Positions 44,827 to 53,146 of a stretch of 64,000 bases of DNA are shown here, piece after piece. The translations under genes and the position numbers were made by a program. Within the stretch, counting starts at the first letter, position 1. Every line of letters begins with the position of its first letter. The notes beneath the pieces were generated by a model. The model was not told where the DNA came from. It searched no databases and saw nothing but the letters and a program-made list of their open reading frames with translations. The stretch is from an uncultured Clostridia bacterium (GTDB lineage Bacteria > Bacillota > Clostridia > Oscillospirales > Oscillospiraceae). Location of the stretch: positions 87,980 to 151,979 of the forward strand of contig CANSAE010000006.1 in NCBI GenBank assembly GCA_947644595.1. Direction: 5' to 3'.

Positions 44827-45180
44827 TTATTTGCAGGTTGCGGAATGTCCAACTGTGGGGTAGGTCGTGCCATTGATCGTCACATCTGCGTTCAATCTGT
44901 AGGTACCGGTAGTAGAAACAGTATAAGTATCGCTGAAGAAAATATATCCGCTTCCAGACTCTGTCCATGTCTTTAACACAGTAGTGCCCCTGCACAGCGT
45001 GATTGTAGCCGAGATCGTGTCGGACATATTGTCTCCTACAACTTCCAAATAGCAATTAGCCGTTTTTCCATTAAACGATAATCCTGGACTAATACTCTTC
45101 GACCTTGCGTCTACTGCAAATACGCTTACAGACAACAACATAACTACCACTAAAACAAGTGCAATCGCTCTTTTTTTCAT
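44827..45180 (-). CDS. Small secreted beta-rich protein
   Basis: The 117-residue protein has a signal peptide (MKKRAIALVLVVVMLLSVSV, cleavage near VFAVDA) and a Ser/Thr-rich mature part with two cysteines (TANCYLEV near residue 43 and TLCRGTTVL near 62) plus a C-terminal SATCK. The family is not recognised; similar small secreted proteins recur in Clostridia. It lies 70 nt downstream of the ECF anti-sigma gene on the same strand and could be part of that stress regulon. GGAGG precedes the ATG. Confidence 0.75.
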   Translation of the reverse strand: MKKRAIALVLVVVMLLSVSVFAVDARSKSISPGLSFNGKTANCYLEVVGDNMSDTISATITLCRGTTVLKTWTESGSGYIFFSDTYTVSTTGTYRLNADVTINGTTYPTVGHSATCK

Positions 45181-45250
45181 AGTTTCACCTCCTTTTCGAG
45201 TTTTACCTTATAACGTTCAAAAAACATTCTTTGTGACATCTTATGGCAAA

Positions 45251-45928
45251 TTATTTAATTTTCTTGATATTTTCTGCCATTTTAATTAAATTTTCCTTGT
45301 TTTCTTGTGCAGTAATAACAAATAAAATATTCTCATTGTCTTTTAAAATAATATCATTACCAACAGCATCATTTTTATATAAGTGTATCTCTGCTAATAT
45401 TCCATCAATTTCAACTTGCTCAATTCTACATTCTTCATCAATCAAATACGTTTCAATATTCACTGGTTCCATATCATAAGTAAATCTAAGCAACTGCCTA
45501 TCAATTCTTGTATATACAATAGTTGTCCGCCCCTCAAATTCATTTTTCGTTACAAACTCATATCCATCTGGCAGCCAGCCCAACTCATATTCCGCTTCTG
45601 AAACGGGACCGTTGCCGTCCCCCTCATAAAAATAATGAAAGAACGTCTCGTACTGCTCCCGTACCCAGCCGACAATGGATGCTCGGGCTTCCGACCCGAT
45701 GCCGTACCAGATGCCGCCCAACAACGCAATCGTCACCGCGACGGATGCAGCTCTTTGCAGCCATTTGCGCCGGGGCCGTTCCCGCAGTTCCCGCACCAAT
45801 TCCTCTATCTTCTTTTCAAATTCGGGTGAGAATTCGTGTACCGGTTCTTCGTATGCCTCCGGAAAATCCGCCGCCATCGCGGCGCTTACCGCCTTGATCG
45901 CTTCTTCTATCTGTTGTTCAGATAACAT
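45251..45928 (-). CDS. Probable anti-sigma factor with DUF4367-like outer domain
   Basis: The 225-residue protein has a cytoplasmic helical N terminus (residues 1-65), one membrane segment (~66-90, ASVAVTIALLGGIWYGIG) and an external C-terminal domain of DUF4367 type (LGWLPDGYEFVTKNE; TIVYTRIDRQLLRFTYDME). It follows the ECF sigma gene with an 11-nt overlap, the usual sigma/anti-sigma arrangement. The ATG at 45928 follows GGAGGGG by 5 nt. The signal sensed is unknown. Confidence 0.8.
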   Translation of the reverse strand: MLSEQQIEEAIKAVSAAMAADFPEAYEEPVHEFSPEFEKKIEELVRELRERPRRKWLQRAASVAVTIALLGGIWYGIGSEARASIVGWVREQYETFFHYFYEGDGNGPVSEAEYELGWLPDGYEFVTKNEFEGRTTIVYTRIDRQLLRFTYDMEPVNIETYLIDEECRIEQVEIDGILAEIHLYKNDAVGNDIILKDNENILFVITAQENKENLIKMAENIKKIK

Positions 45929-46472
45929 CGTACCCCTCCGACTTTTTTCGCTCCGCTTCATCATATAACTCTTTCAGACGTTTTGTCCCCCGCTCCAGAC
46001 GCTTTCGGATGGTATCATCTCGTTCACCTAAAATCTCAGCAATTTCTTTGCTCCTGTACCCTTGATCCACACTGAGCAGCAGGGGTGTACGGTATTTCTC
46101 CGGCAATTTCACAAAGTGTTCCATCACATCGGCCAGCGGACTGCTTTTATCGTGCTCATCCAGGGAATAGGTCACGATGTCATCCAAGGGAACGGTATAA
46201 TGGTTCTTGTTCTTCCGGTAGATATCAACCGCCTTGTGTGTAATAACAATAACGATGAATCTTCTGGTTTTGTGACACTCCGGTTCAGAAACTTTCTTAA
46301 TATTTTTCGCAATACTGATAAATGCTTCCTGCACCGCATCTTCCGCATCCTGTACGTTATGCAAAATGGAATTTGCTTTATTGAACATTGAATTCCTGTA
46401 GAGTTCGTAGATCTGTATAAATTTTTCATCATCCCGCGGGTCGTCAATCAGCGATAAGTAATAAATCAGCAC
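45918..46472 (-). CDS. ECF-type RNA polymerase sigma factor
   Basis: The 184-residue protein has sigma region 2 (ELYRNSMFNKANSILHNVQD, then AEDAVQEAFISIAKNI) and region 4 with the HTH (LLLSVDQGYRSKEIAEILGE followed by RDDTIRKRLERGTKRLKE). Regions 1 and 3 are absent, as in ECF factors. GTG at 46472 is taken as start with AGAGGAG 8 nt upstream. Translationally coupled to its membrane anti-sigma partner. Confidence 0.88.
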   Translation of the reverse strand: MLIYYLSLIDDPRDDEKFIQIYELYRNSMFNKANSILHNVQDAEDAVQEAFISIAKNIKKVSEPECHKTRRFIVIVITHKAVDIYRKNKNHYTVPLDDIVTYSLDEHDKSSPLADVMEHFVKLPEKYRTPLLLSVDQGYRSKEIAEILGERDDTIRKRLERGTKRLKELYDEAERKKSEGYDVI

Positions 46473-46648
46473 TCCAAATTCTCTCCTCTCTTTATTGGGA
46501 CAGATTGGAGTATATAAGAAATATGTTTCTTCTACAAGATTATATTATGCCGCATTATAAAGCCCAATTGAACCACAATATACAGTCCTATCAGCCCTTC
46601 CATATTTTCAAATGAACGGTAAAATATAGTTGAAAAGGGCGTGAAATT

Positions 46649-46927
46649 TTGGATGTTGTAAGTCGAATCAAGGAACTCGCCGACCATCGCGGTTGGACTC
46701 GATATGCACTTGCTAAAAAAGCAGACGTATCAGAAAGTACTCTGAAAAATATATACGTGCGCGGAAGCATCCCTTCTATTCCTACTCTCAACATGCTTTG
46801 CGCCGCGTTTGGGATGTCCCTCAGTCAATTTTTCGCTGAGGATGAACGATATATCAGCTTAACACCAGAGCAGCCAAATGTCAAGACTAAATTACAAAAA
46901 AGTTCAATAAATTTTCCCGACTTGTGA
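46649..46927 (+). CDS. XRE-type helix-turn-helix regulator
   Basis: The 92-residue protein has a full XRE HTH at residues 5-62: IKELADHRGWTRYALAKKAD, VSESTLKNIYVRGSIPSIPT and LNMLCAAFGMSLSQFF. TTG at 46649 is used as start with AAAGGGCG upstream. A strong hairpin overlaps its stop codon. It lies at the left border of the phage-like region, so it may be host or phage DNA. Confidence 0.8.
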   Translation: MDVVSRIKELADHRGWTRYALAKKADVSESTLKNIYVRGSIPSIPTLNMLCAAFGMSLSQFFAEDERYISLTPEQPNVKTKLQKSSINFPDL

Positions 46928-46965
46928 AAAGCGGGGGTTCCGGCGCGTTTGGAACCCCCGCTTTT
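46927..46965. terminator. Bidirectional terminator at phage-region border
   Basis: AAAAGCGGGGGTTCC pairs with its complement around an 8-nt loop between convergent genes. Confidence 0.8.
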
Positions 46966-47045
46966 GTGCAAAAAGGCAACAGGAAACCAAACCGGGCGTT
47001 TTTTCGCTTCCGGCTCCGCTCCCTTTCTGTTCAATTTTTCGGGGG

Positions 47046-48083
47046 CTATGTTATGTACCGCTCGAAAAGCATTTGCGGCGTTGCCCAGCCCAATATCCGC
47101 CGGGGATAGTTCGCCAGCCACTCTTCAACTTCTGCAACCTCCGCCGCGGTCACTTCATCAAAGCTTGTTCCCTTTGGAAAGAACCGCCGGATAATGCGGT
47201 TCATGTTTTCATTGCTCCCCCTTTCGTATGCAGAATACGGGTGGCAATAATAAATCTTTGTGCGGGGCTTCCGCGCCCGCTTTGACCTCTCCATTCCGGC
47301 GCAATCCTGAAATTCGCTTCCGTTGTCAACCGTTATTGACCTGAACACTTGCCGGAACCCTGCGCCCATCCTCCGCTCTATACGGTCAAGCCCCCGCACA
47401 ACGCTTTCCATCGTGTGATCGGGAACGCGAAAAATCACAGGGTAACGGGTCAACCGCTCTGTCAGCACCACCAGCGCGGCCTTGCTTCCCTTACAACCTA
47501 TAATGCTATCCATTTCCCAATTTCCGAAAGTTTCGCGGTCTGCCACTTCCCGCGGGCGTTCCTCTATGGTGTCCCCCTTTGCGGGCCGCGCCCGTTTCTG
47601 CCTGTCCCTGTCCTCTGGCTTTCTGTGGTCCCCTTTATACAAAAGGTGTTCCGCCGTAACATTCAAGAAAATGTCGCCCCGATAAATCCAGTTATAAAGG
47701 GTTGTTTCGCAAATATGGGTGTCGAACTCCATTCCGTCAATCGCAATTTGCGCCAAAGCCGCGCCGGGGGACCTCTTCTTTTCAATAATCTGTTCTTCGA
47801 TATACTCCGCAAAGGCAAAGTCTTTCCCCAGCTTTATGTCCGGTCCCTTTGCCCGCAAATGCTCTTGATACTTCCGTTCTGCAACGTCCGCACAATACCG
47901 CAATACGGGTTCCAGTTCGCTTGTAAGCTGTTCGCACATTCCCCGCGCAATTTCATTGTATACAGTTTTCAGGCAAACGCCTAAAGCTTCCGCAATTTTC
48001 GGTTTCGGCGTTTTTATTTTTAGCATACGTTCAATGGAAAGCCGATCTTCCCACTTCAAATGTTGATTCCCTTTATAGTTCAT
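47046..48083 (-). CDS. IS30-family transposase-like protein
   Basis: The 345-residue protein has an N-terminal HTH (SIERMLKIKTPKPKIAEALG, then VCLKTVYNEIARG) and a DDE core: first Asp in GNWEMDSIIGCKG, second in ITVDNGSEFQD and Glu in AYERGSNENMNRIIRRFFPKG. These fit IS30 transposases. No terminal inverted repeats were found by eye on either side, and it sits in the accessory part of a prophage, so it may be a phage-carried gene rather than a complete insertion sequence. GGAGG precedes the ATG at 48083; an upstream ATG at 48101 contains that site. Confidence 0.85.
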   Translation of the reverse strand: MNYKGNQHLKWEDRLSIERMLKIKTPKPKIAEALGVCLKTVYNEIARGMCEQLTSELEPVLRYCADVAERKYQEHLRAKGPDIKLGKDFAFAEYIEEQIIEKKRSPGAALAQIAIDGMEFDTHICETTLYNWIYRGDIFLNVTAEHLLYKGDHRKPEDRDRQKRARPAKGDTIEERPREVADRETFGNWEMDSIIGCKGSKAALVVLTERLTRYPVIFRVPDHTMESVVRGLDRIERRMGAGFRQVFRSITVDNGSEFQDCAGMERSKRARKPRTKIYYCHPYSAYERGSNENMNRIIRRFFPKGTSFDEVTAAEVAEVEEWLANYPRRILGWATPQMLFERYIT

Positions 48084-48105
48084 ATTCTTTATTTCCTCCA
48101 TAAGC

Positions 48106-48138
48106 AAAGGCGGCGGGCGTAATGCCCGCCGCCTTTTT
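48106..48138. terminator. GC-rich hairpin terminator
   Basis: AAAGGCGGCGGGC pairs with GCCCGCCGCCTTT around a 5-nt loop. It lies between the RHH operon and the transposase gene and could end either transcript. Confidence 0.7.
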
Positions 48139-48143
48139 ACGTT

Positions 48144-48419
48144 TCAATCGCCTTGCCCGTTGAACTGGGTGTATATATCCGCTATATCCTTCATCGAATC
48201 CACACGGGAAAAATCCTGCCCGGCGCAAGTAGCTTTGTAAATGGACCAATAAAGCGCGGTTCGCGTCCTCAATGGTTGTGTTTCAATAATTCTTCGTACC
48301 CGCTCGAATGTATTGTTTTCCATGACTGTTTGAAGGCGCGTCCGCTCTTCGTCTAATTTTGCCACGTCCTTAACTGCTTCCGCAAAAGCGGGGTGAAAGA
48401 ACACTTTGCATTCATTCAT
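48144..48419 (-). CDS. Small prophage protein paired with RHH gene
   Basis: A 91-residue soluble, mainly helical protein (VFFHPAFAEAVKDVAKLDEE; ALYWSIYKATCAGQDFSRV). I do not recognise the family. Its ATG (48419, GGGGGA upstream) overlaps the end of the ribbon-helix-helix gene by 8 nt, so it is translated with it. The pair resembles a regulator-plus-effector or toxin-antitoxin arrangement, but no toxin motif is visible. Confidence 0.65.
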   Translation of the reverse strand: MNECKVFFHPAFAEAVKDVAKLDEERTRLQTVMENNTFERVRRIIETQPLRTRTALYWSIYKATCAGQDFSRVDSMKDIADIYTQFNGQGD

Positions 48420-48627
48420 GATCTTTTCCCCCAATTCCCGCCGCCGCGTCAAGCGTTGTTTCTATCCATTCATTCAGCGACTTTCCAGTAGCCTTTGCCG
48501 CGGCAATGTAAAGTTCCTTTTTCCCTTTTTTGACCGCCGGATAAAGTCGATCATAGGTTTTTTCATAATATCTTCGCTTCGCGTCTGTTGCGGCTTTTCC
48601 GCGCGGTGTTTCGTATTTTCCGGGCAT
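48412..48627 (-). CDS. Ribbon-helix-helix DNA-binding protein
   Basis: The 71-residue protein has the short beta strand and two helices of an Arc/CopG-type RHH fold in ELYIAAAKATGKSLNEWIET, after a basic N terminus (AKRRYYEKTYDRLYPAVKKG). Such proteins bind palindromes as dimers and often repress their own gene. Three copies of the palindrome ATACTAACGTTAGTAT lie directly upstream and are its likely operators. ATG 48627 follows GGAGG by 8 nt. Confidence 0.75.
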   Translation of the reverse strand: MPGKYETPRGKAATDAKRRYYEKTYDRLYPAVKKGKKELYIAAAKATGKSLNEWIETTLDAAAGIGGKDHE

Positions 48628-48670
48628 TTGCTCCACCTCCGTTTTTGTTTTCCATTATACCACGCTTTCT

Positions 48671-48756
48671 ATACTAACGCAAGTATAAATATTGTACATA
48701 CTAACGTTAGTATATTTGTGCAAAATTCCATCTTGCTATTATACTAACGTTAGTAT
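48671..48756. promoter_or_regulatory. Three palindromic operators upstream of the RHH gene
   Basis: The 16-nt palindrome ATACTAACGTTAGTAT occurs exactly at 48698-48713 and 48741-48756, and with two changes at 48671-48686. The copies start 27 and 43 nt apart between the RHH gene and the plus-strand gene at 48911. Multiple evenly oriented palindromes are typical of autoregulated RHH proteins. Confidence 0.8.
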
Positions 48757-48910
48757 ATAATAAAAGACAGAAAGAGGGAAACATAAGCCGCCCACCTGCC
48801 GGGGCGTTAAGAATATGGCGGGGGCCAACCTTACGGGCCGACACGAAAAGGGGGCCGACACGGTAAAAAAGTAACTAAAACATTTCGTTTCATATATGGA
48901 GGTAATCAAA

Positions 48911-49465
48911 ATGAAAAAATTTGAAATCGGTAAGGAATACTTTGACACAAGCGCGTGTGACCATAACTGCATATTCACAATTAAAATTGTGAAGCGCACT
49001 GAAAAAACCGTTACATTCGAGCGGGACGGCGAAACCCGCCGTACAAAGCTTTTCAGCGACGAACGCGGCGAATATGTTATTCCTGATCGTTATTCTATGG
49101 CCCCCGTTTTCCGCGCTGAATATGAAGTTCAGCAGAAAGAGGAACCCGCCGCCCCCGCGCCCGTTGCAGGGGACGCGGCCCCCTCTAAAATCGTGACGAT
49201 CTCCCAGCCCGCCGACGACGGCACAGTTATTGTCATGCTGGGTCAGCGCGTCGAATGCGTGTGCGGGGCTTGCTATCCCGTTCAGGGCGGAACGGTCGTC
49301 GGATTCTGCGACGAACCCGCCGGACGCTTCACCCGCGGCGGCGTTTTCGCCTTGATTCGCTGGGACGAACGCCCCGGCAAGCCCGAACGGGTCCGCCTTT
49401 CCGATATTCACCGCCGGGGCTGGCGTTCTGCGGGCGGCTCCCCCCTGGGCGTGTTCGTCTGCTGA
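48911..49465 (+). CDS. Prophage accessory protein, 184 aa
   Basis: The family is not recognised. The N-terminal half (residues 1-65) is basic and beta-rich (FEIGKEYFDTSACDHNCIFT; VTFERDGETRRTKLFSDERG), similar to many small phage proteins. An Ala/Pro linker (~75-95) joins it to a second beta-rich part with three cysteines (RVECVCGACYPVQGG). GGAGG lies 8 nt before the ATG at 48911. A strong terminator follows, so it forms a single-gene accessory unit. Confidence 0.65.
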   Translation: MKKFEIGKEYFDTSACDHNCIFTIKIVKRTEKTVTFERDGETRRTKLFSDERGEYVIPDRYSMAPVFRAEYEVQQKEEPAAPAPVAGDAAPSKIVTISQPADDGTVIVMLGQRVECVCGACYPVQGGTVVGFCDEPAGRFTRGGVFALIRWDERPGKPERVRLSDIHRRGWRSAGGSPLGVFVC

Positions 49466-49476
49466 TACTTAACACA

Positions 49477-49510
49477 AAAGCCCGCCGGGTTCCATTCCCG
49501 GCGGGCTTTT
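49477..49510. terminator. Bidirectional terminator
   Basis: AAAAGCCCGCCGGG pairs with CCCGGCGGGCTTTT around a 7-nt loop, between convergent genes. Confidence 0.88.
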
Positions 49511-49754
49511 AATCTTCCTGTTCTGTCAGCCATTCCATAGACACGCCCAGCACCTTTGCAAGCACAGTCAATTCGTAGTCGGTAACAAAGCGGGTCCCGA
49601 TCTCAATTCGGCTTACGCTGTCCCGCTCCATTGTTACCCCTGCAATCTGCAAGCGGGCGGCAAGCTCGGCTTGCGTTATGTCCCTGCGGGCGCGGGCTTC
49701 TTTTACCCGCCGCCCGCAAAGGTTCTTTCGGCCTTTGTATTCGTAAATCTTCAA
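49509..49754 (-). CDS. Small XRE-type HTH regulator
   Basis: The 81-residue protein is a bare XRE HTH: RVKEARARRDITQAELAARL, then DSVSRIEIGTRFVTDYELTV and LAKVLGVSMEWL. It diverges from the lipoprotein gene at 49922 and may repress it and itself. The start ATG lies 170 nt from that gene. Confidence 0.85.
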   Translation of the reverse strand: MKIYEYKGRKNLCGRRVKEARARRDITQAELAARLQIAGVTMERDSVSRIEIGTRFVTDYELTVLAKVLGVSMEWLTEQED

Positions 49755-49921
49755 TGCGGCTTCCCTCCTGTGTGTTAAAGTTCCGCTTTATTCTTTACTT
49801 TAACACGCGGCAAGTGTATAATTGTGTTAAAGGTCAGAACGACGTTGAAACAGACGGTTCCACCTTTGAAAAAATAAGCAAGCCGCCTAACCTTTCGGGC
49901 GGCGGAATGGAGGATTCCAAA

Positions 49922-50620
49922 ATGAAAAGGGTTCTTTCTCTTATCCTTGCGGCGGGGCTTGCGCTGTCCCTCTCCGCGTGCGGCGACGTGCTGGTTGATC
50001 TCGACACGCCGAAATCAAGCGAACTTTCCGCGCAATATGATTTCTACCCGGATTCGATGAACACAATTCGGGCAGATATGCAGATCACGCCGGAACAGGC
50101 CGACGACGTTTTCATTGCCCTTGTGTCCTGCGGCCTTGACGGGAAGATCAGCACGGTTTCCGAAACCGACGGCGTTTACAAGGTTCGCTGGGGGACAAAT
50201 ACCCTTGAAGTTATGATGAACGACGACGGCACGATTTCCGAAATCAGCGACGGCAAAGACGTTCTTTATCCTGAATACAAACAGTATAACTTCTTGCTTG
50301 ACTGTGACGTGAAAACTTCCGATGTGAAAAGCGGTTCCGGCGACGCGATCGGGCAACGGGCTTTTGTCAGCGTCCTAAAGTCCCAACTTGCAGAACTTAC
50401 GGCGGAAAATTTCGCCGAATTTGCCGAAACCGTCGTAAAAGATAGCGGGTACAACTATTTCACGATTAAGTGTGACGACGGAACAGGGATTGTCTTTGAC
50501 GGCTCCGACGTAACGATTCCCGTTTATGGAACCCTCGACGACGACGGGCGCGTTACTGATACCGCCGGATTTATCACGCGCGGCGTGGACGGCTCTTACA
50601 CATACGAACAGGCCGACTAA
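49922..50620 (+). CDS. Prophage-encoded lipoprotein
   Basis: The 232-residue protein has a lipoprotein signal peptide (MKRVLSLILAAGLALSLSAC, lipobox LSAC with Cys20). The mature part is acidic with two similar alpha/beta units (ADDVFIALVSCGLDGKISTV near residue 60 and QLAELTAENFAEFAETVV near 165). GGAGG lies 8 nt before the ATG. The gene is opposite in strand to the neighbouring lysis genes, flanked by terminators and an HTH gene, as expected for a lysogenic-conversion gene. A superinfection-exclusion role is possible but unproven. Confidence 0.75.
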   Translation: MKRVLSLILAAGLALSLSACGDVLVDLDTPKSSELSAQYDFYPDSMNTIRADMQITPEQADDVFIALVSCGLDGKISTVSETDGVYKVRWGTNTLEVMMNDDGTISEISDGKDVLYPEYKQYNFLLDCDVKTSDVKSGSGDAIGQRAFVSVLKSQLAELTAENFAEFAETVVKDSGYNYFTIKCDDGTGIVFDGSDVTIPVYGTLDDDGRVTDTAGFITRGVDGSYTYEQAD

Positions 50621-50638
50621 ATACCGCCAGCCAACACA

Positions 50639-50673
50639 AAAAAGCCCGCCGGGGCAAAATCCCGGCGGGCTTT
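50639..50673. terminator. Bidirectional terminator at end of phage lysis module
   Basis: AAAAGCCCGCCGGG pairs with CCCGGCGGGCTTT; it is almost the same hairpin as at 49477-49510. Confidence 0.85.
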
Positions 50674-50704
50674 CATGTTGTCCGAACCTGTCCGAATCGG
50701 ACGG

Positions 50705-51139
50705 TTATTTTTCGTTCATGGGAACTATCGTCCCCGGCTCTGCTTTCAATTCTGTGGCGATTGCTTCCACTTCCGGCGGGGAAGCAGTAACGACAATTTC
50801 GGTCGTCGGTTCAATATACGCCGCTATGTTCTCATTGTTGCCCCACGCCTTTTTCGTTTCCTCCAGCGCGGTTTCGATCATGCTTTCAATGTCCTTTTCG
50901 CTGAAAAGCAGTTTTAGAATGGCGGGGATCCGCTGGTAAATCCAGTCGGACACGGCGGCAAGCTTCAACTTTCCTGTTCCGCCACCGAACTGCTTTTCTG
51001 CCTGTGTAACAAGGCTAAAAAGAACCTTGTTCAGCACCTTTGTTTCGCCGCGCTTGACAAGTACGACGATTAGGGCAAGGAACGCAAGGATAACCAGCAC
51101 GCTGTCCCAATTTGCGAACAGAAATTGAATAATATTCAT
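50705..51139 (-). CDS. Phage holin, LLH-type
   Basis: The 144-residue protein has one N-terminal membrane segment (~residues 12-30, SVLVILAFLALIVVLVKRG) followed by VLNKVLFSLVTQAEKQFGGG and a helical cytoplasmic tail, the pattern of LLH-family phage holins. It follows the endolysin gene by 17 nt, as the last gene of the late operon. It should form the membrane lesion that frees the lysin. Confidence 0.8.
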   Translation of the reverse strand: MNIIQFLFANWDSVLVILAFLALIVVLVKRGETKVLNKVLFSLVTQAEKQFGGGTGKLKLAAVSDWIYQRIPAILKLLFSEKDIESMIETALEETKKAWGNNENIAAYIEPTTEIVVTASPPEVEAIATELKAEPGTIVPMNEK

Positions 51140-51156
51140 TGTTGTTTCCCCTTTCT

Positions 51157-52719
51157 TTAGCCGACGACGGAACAGGCGGATTCAGGAACCCAGCCCAGCC
51201 CGTCAATGTGTACGCCGCATTTGCGGCCCGGATAATGATATTTAACTGTGTATGTGCCGTTTACGGCCTTTCCCTGCCCGTTCCCGTTGCTATCCCGGTA
51301 TAAGGGGCCGGAATACTTCACCCGCGCACCGACGCGCATTTTCGGGGCCGGGGCGGTCCCTGCGGACGTTGCACCCTGAATGTCTGCAAGGTCAACCCAG
51401 CCGTAAACCGTGGACCCGCCGCCGCTTTGCGCGATAAGGTGAACCGGGTGTTTTGCCCCCAGCGCAAGCTGTGTGACCTTTGCCGTTCCCGGCTTACACG
51501 CGGGGCCGCTGTTTGCGTTTGCACTTGCATAATGCGCCGCGCCCGTAAAATGCACCACGTCGCCCACAACGGGCATTCCCGCGCCCTGCGTATCATTTGA
51601 CCCCGTAGACGTTGCGGGCGGCTCTGTGGGCCGCGTGGCGGTTCCTGCGGGGGCTTTGACCGTAACCGCCGAAAAATCAGGCAATCCGAACCCGCGAATA
51701 TACCGCCCATTGACGGCAAGGCTTCTATACCCCACCGCGTTGCTCATGTTGCCCTCAATCACTTTGATTGTGGACCCTGTGACAGATACCACGATTCCGA
51801 CGTGATCGGGCGCGGCTGTATTGTCGGTTGCCGCATAGTTCGGGCCGTCGTTCCAGTCGTAAAAAACCACGTCGCCGGGGGCCGGAACGTATGCGTCGTT
51901 TTCCTGCCAGCGTCCCAGCTTTTGGTATAGTTCAATCATTTTTCCGCAACCGACTTCCTTTGGCATGACCGCCAATGCGCCGCCCCGAATGCTTACAACG
52001 GACACAAAGCACGCGCACCACGCGTCGGTGTACTTCATGGGGTAGCCGCGGGCCAGCGGCTTGTCCGCATTGTAAATGTCGATTATCTTCTTGTGGCTCC
52101 CGTCGCTCTCTTTGCACCCGAAAAAGCTTTCAGCGATTGCAACAATGTTCGCCCGGTTCTGCTTCTCTTTTGCTGTCATAGTTCCTTGCCCTTTCTCCGC
52201 TCCCGCGGCGTACTTGTTATAGTAGGTCTGTCCGTACCCAGCGCGGCGTTCCTGCGCCGCTGTGCTTTGATCTGCGGGCCGCTCGAATTTCAACAAAACC
52301 GCGTCGGACGCGGCCCGAACCGAACCCGTCGTTTTCAGGACGGACAGAACCGCCGCATAACCCGCGTTCAGTTCATGAAGCAAAAATTCAAGCTGTGTTT
52401 CAAGGTCGCCCACCGACGCGCCCCGCGCTTTGACGAACTCCAAAAGGGCCTTTTTCCGGCTCCAATAGGTCCATTGTGCAAGGCCGTACCCGGCGGAATC
52501 GTTCACGAAATTTCCGTATGCGCCGGAATCTACCGCCGCCGTGTACGTTTCGTCTGTGAATCCCAGCTTCTTTTCATAGCTGTTTTGAATGTTCGTCGGC
52601 TTCAAGCCGCTTTCGGCGTACAGATTCCCCATAAGGCCCGCGGCCCCTGCTGGGGTCATGCCCTTTCCGATCAGGAAATTATAAATCTGTTCTTCCGCCG
52701 TTTTTCCTCTCAATGCCAT
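51157..52719 (-). CDS. Phage endolysin: lysozyme2 + CHAP + SH3-like repeats
   Basis: The 520-residue lysin has a tail-lysozyme-type domain (~residues 8-165: GKGMTPAGAAGLMGNLYAES and SAGYGLAQWTYWSRK), a CHAP/amidase-like domain (~185-345) with Cys in YTDAWCACFVSVV and His in AAPDHVGIVVSV, and a C-terminal region of two SH3-like wall-binding parts (~375-520). Two distinct bond specificities in one protein are suggested. The ATG at 52719 follows GGAGG by 8 nt. It lies between putative holins. Confidence 0.88.
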   Translation of the reverse strand: MALRGKTAEEQIYNFLIGKGMTPAGAAGLMGNLYAESGLKPTNIQNSYEKKLGFTDETYTAAVDSGAYGNFVNDSAGYGLAQWTYWSRKKALLEFVKARGASVGDLETQLEFLLHELNAGYAAVLSVLKTTGSVRAASDAVLLKFERPADQSTAAQERRAGYGQTYYNKYAAGAEKGQGTMTAKEKQNRANIVAIAESFFGCKESDGSHKKIIDIYNADKPLARGYPMKYTDAWCACFVSVVSIRGGALAVMPKEVGCGKMIELYQKLGRWQENDAYVPAPGDVVFYDWNDGPNYAATDNTAAPDHVGIVVSVTGSTIKVIEGNMSNAVGYRSLAVNGRYIRGFGLPDFSAVTVKAPAGTATRPTEPPATSTGSNDTQGAGMPVVGDVVHFTGAAHYASANANSGPACKPGTAKVTQLALGAKHPVHLIAQSGGGSTVYGWVDLADIQGATSAGTAPAPKMRVGARVKYSGPLYRDSNGNGQGKAVNGTYTVKYHYPGRKCGVHIDGLGWVPESACSVVG

Positions 52720-52734
52720 TTGTGAAACCTCCAT

Positions 52735-53133
52735 TTAAGGCTGAATGTTGTTCAGGTCAACGGGCAACCCCTCTGTTTCGGACGGGTTCGCCTTTTTGAT
52801 CTTCACGACGTTTTCCGCCTTTGCTTTCCACGAATAGAAACCGATAACCGTTGCCGTAGGGGTTCCCACGTATGCAAGAAAAACCCCTAATTGCGAAAGG
52901 TCAACCAGCACCGCCCAAAAGCCCAGCCCGAATCCCGCAAAATAAGTCAAAAGAACCGCCGAAAGAACAAGCTTTGAAAACTCAATCTTTCGGGCGGTTC
53001 CTTTTTCCTCTTTGACGGTCTGTGTGGCTCTGCTTCGCGCGTGTCGGCGTTTCCTATACTGCCGCCGCTCAATCAGCGCAAGGGCGGCAATGCCGCCGAT
53101 CAGTCCAGCGGCAACGGCGAATACATATCCCAT
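52735..53133 (-). CDS. Small phage membrane protein (holin-like)
   Basis: The 132-residue protein has a first membrane segment (residues ~3-20), a highly basic loop (RRQYRKRRHARSRATQTVKE) and two more segments (~55-75 and 82-100, FAGFGLGFWAVLV; FLAYVGTPTATVIGFYSW). Size, topology and position immediately before the lysin suggest a holin or antiholin. Family not recognised. Confidence 0.6.
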   Translation of the reverse strand: MGYVFAVAAGLIGGIAALALIERRQYRKRRHARSRATQTVKEEKGTARKIEFSKLVLSAVLLTYFAGFGLGFWAVLVDLSQLGVFLAYVGTPTATVIGFYSWKAKAENVVKIKKANPSETEGLPVDLNNIQP

Positions 53134-53146
53134 GCCGCACCGCCCT

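Noticed and set aside
46927..48143. Complete IS30 insertion sequence
   Set aside because: A transposase-like gene is present, but I found no matching terminal inverted repeats or target duplication by eye.
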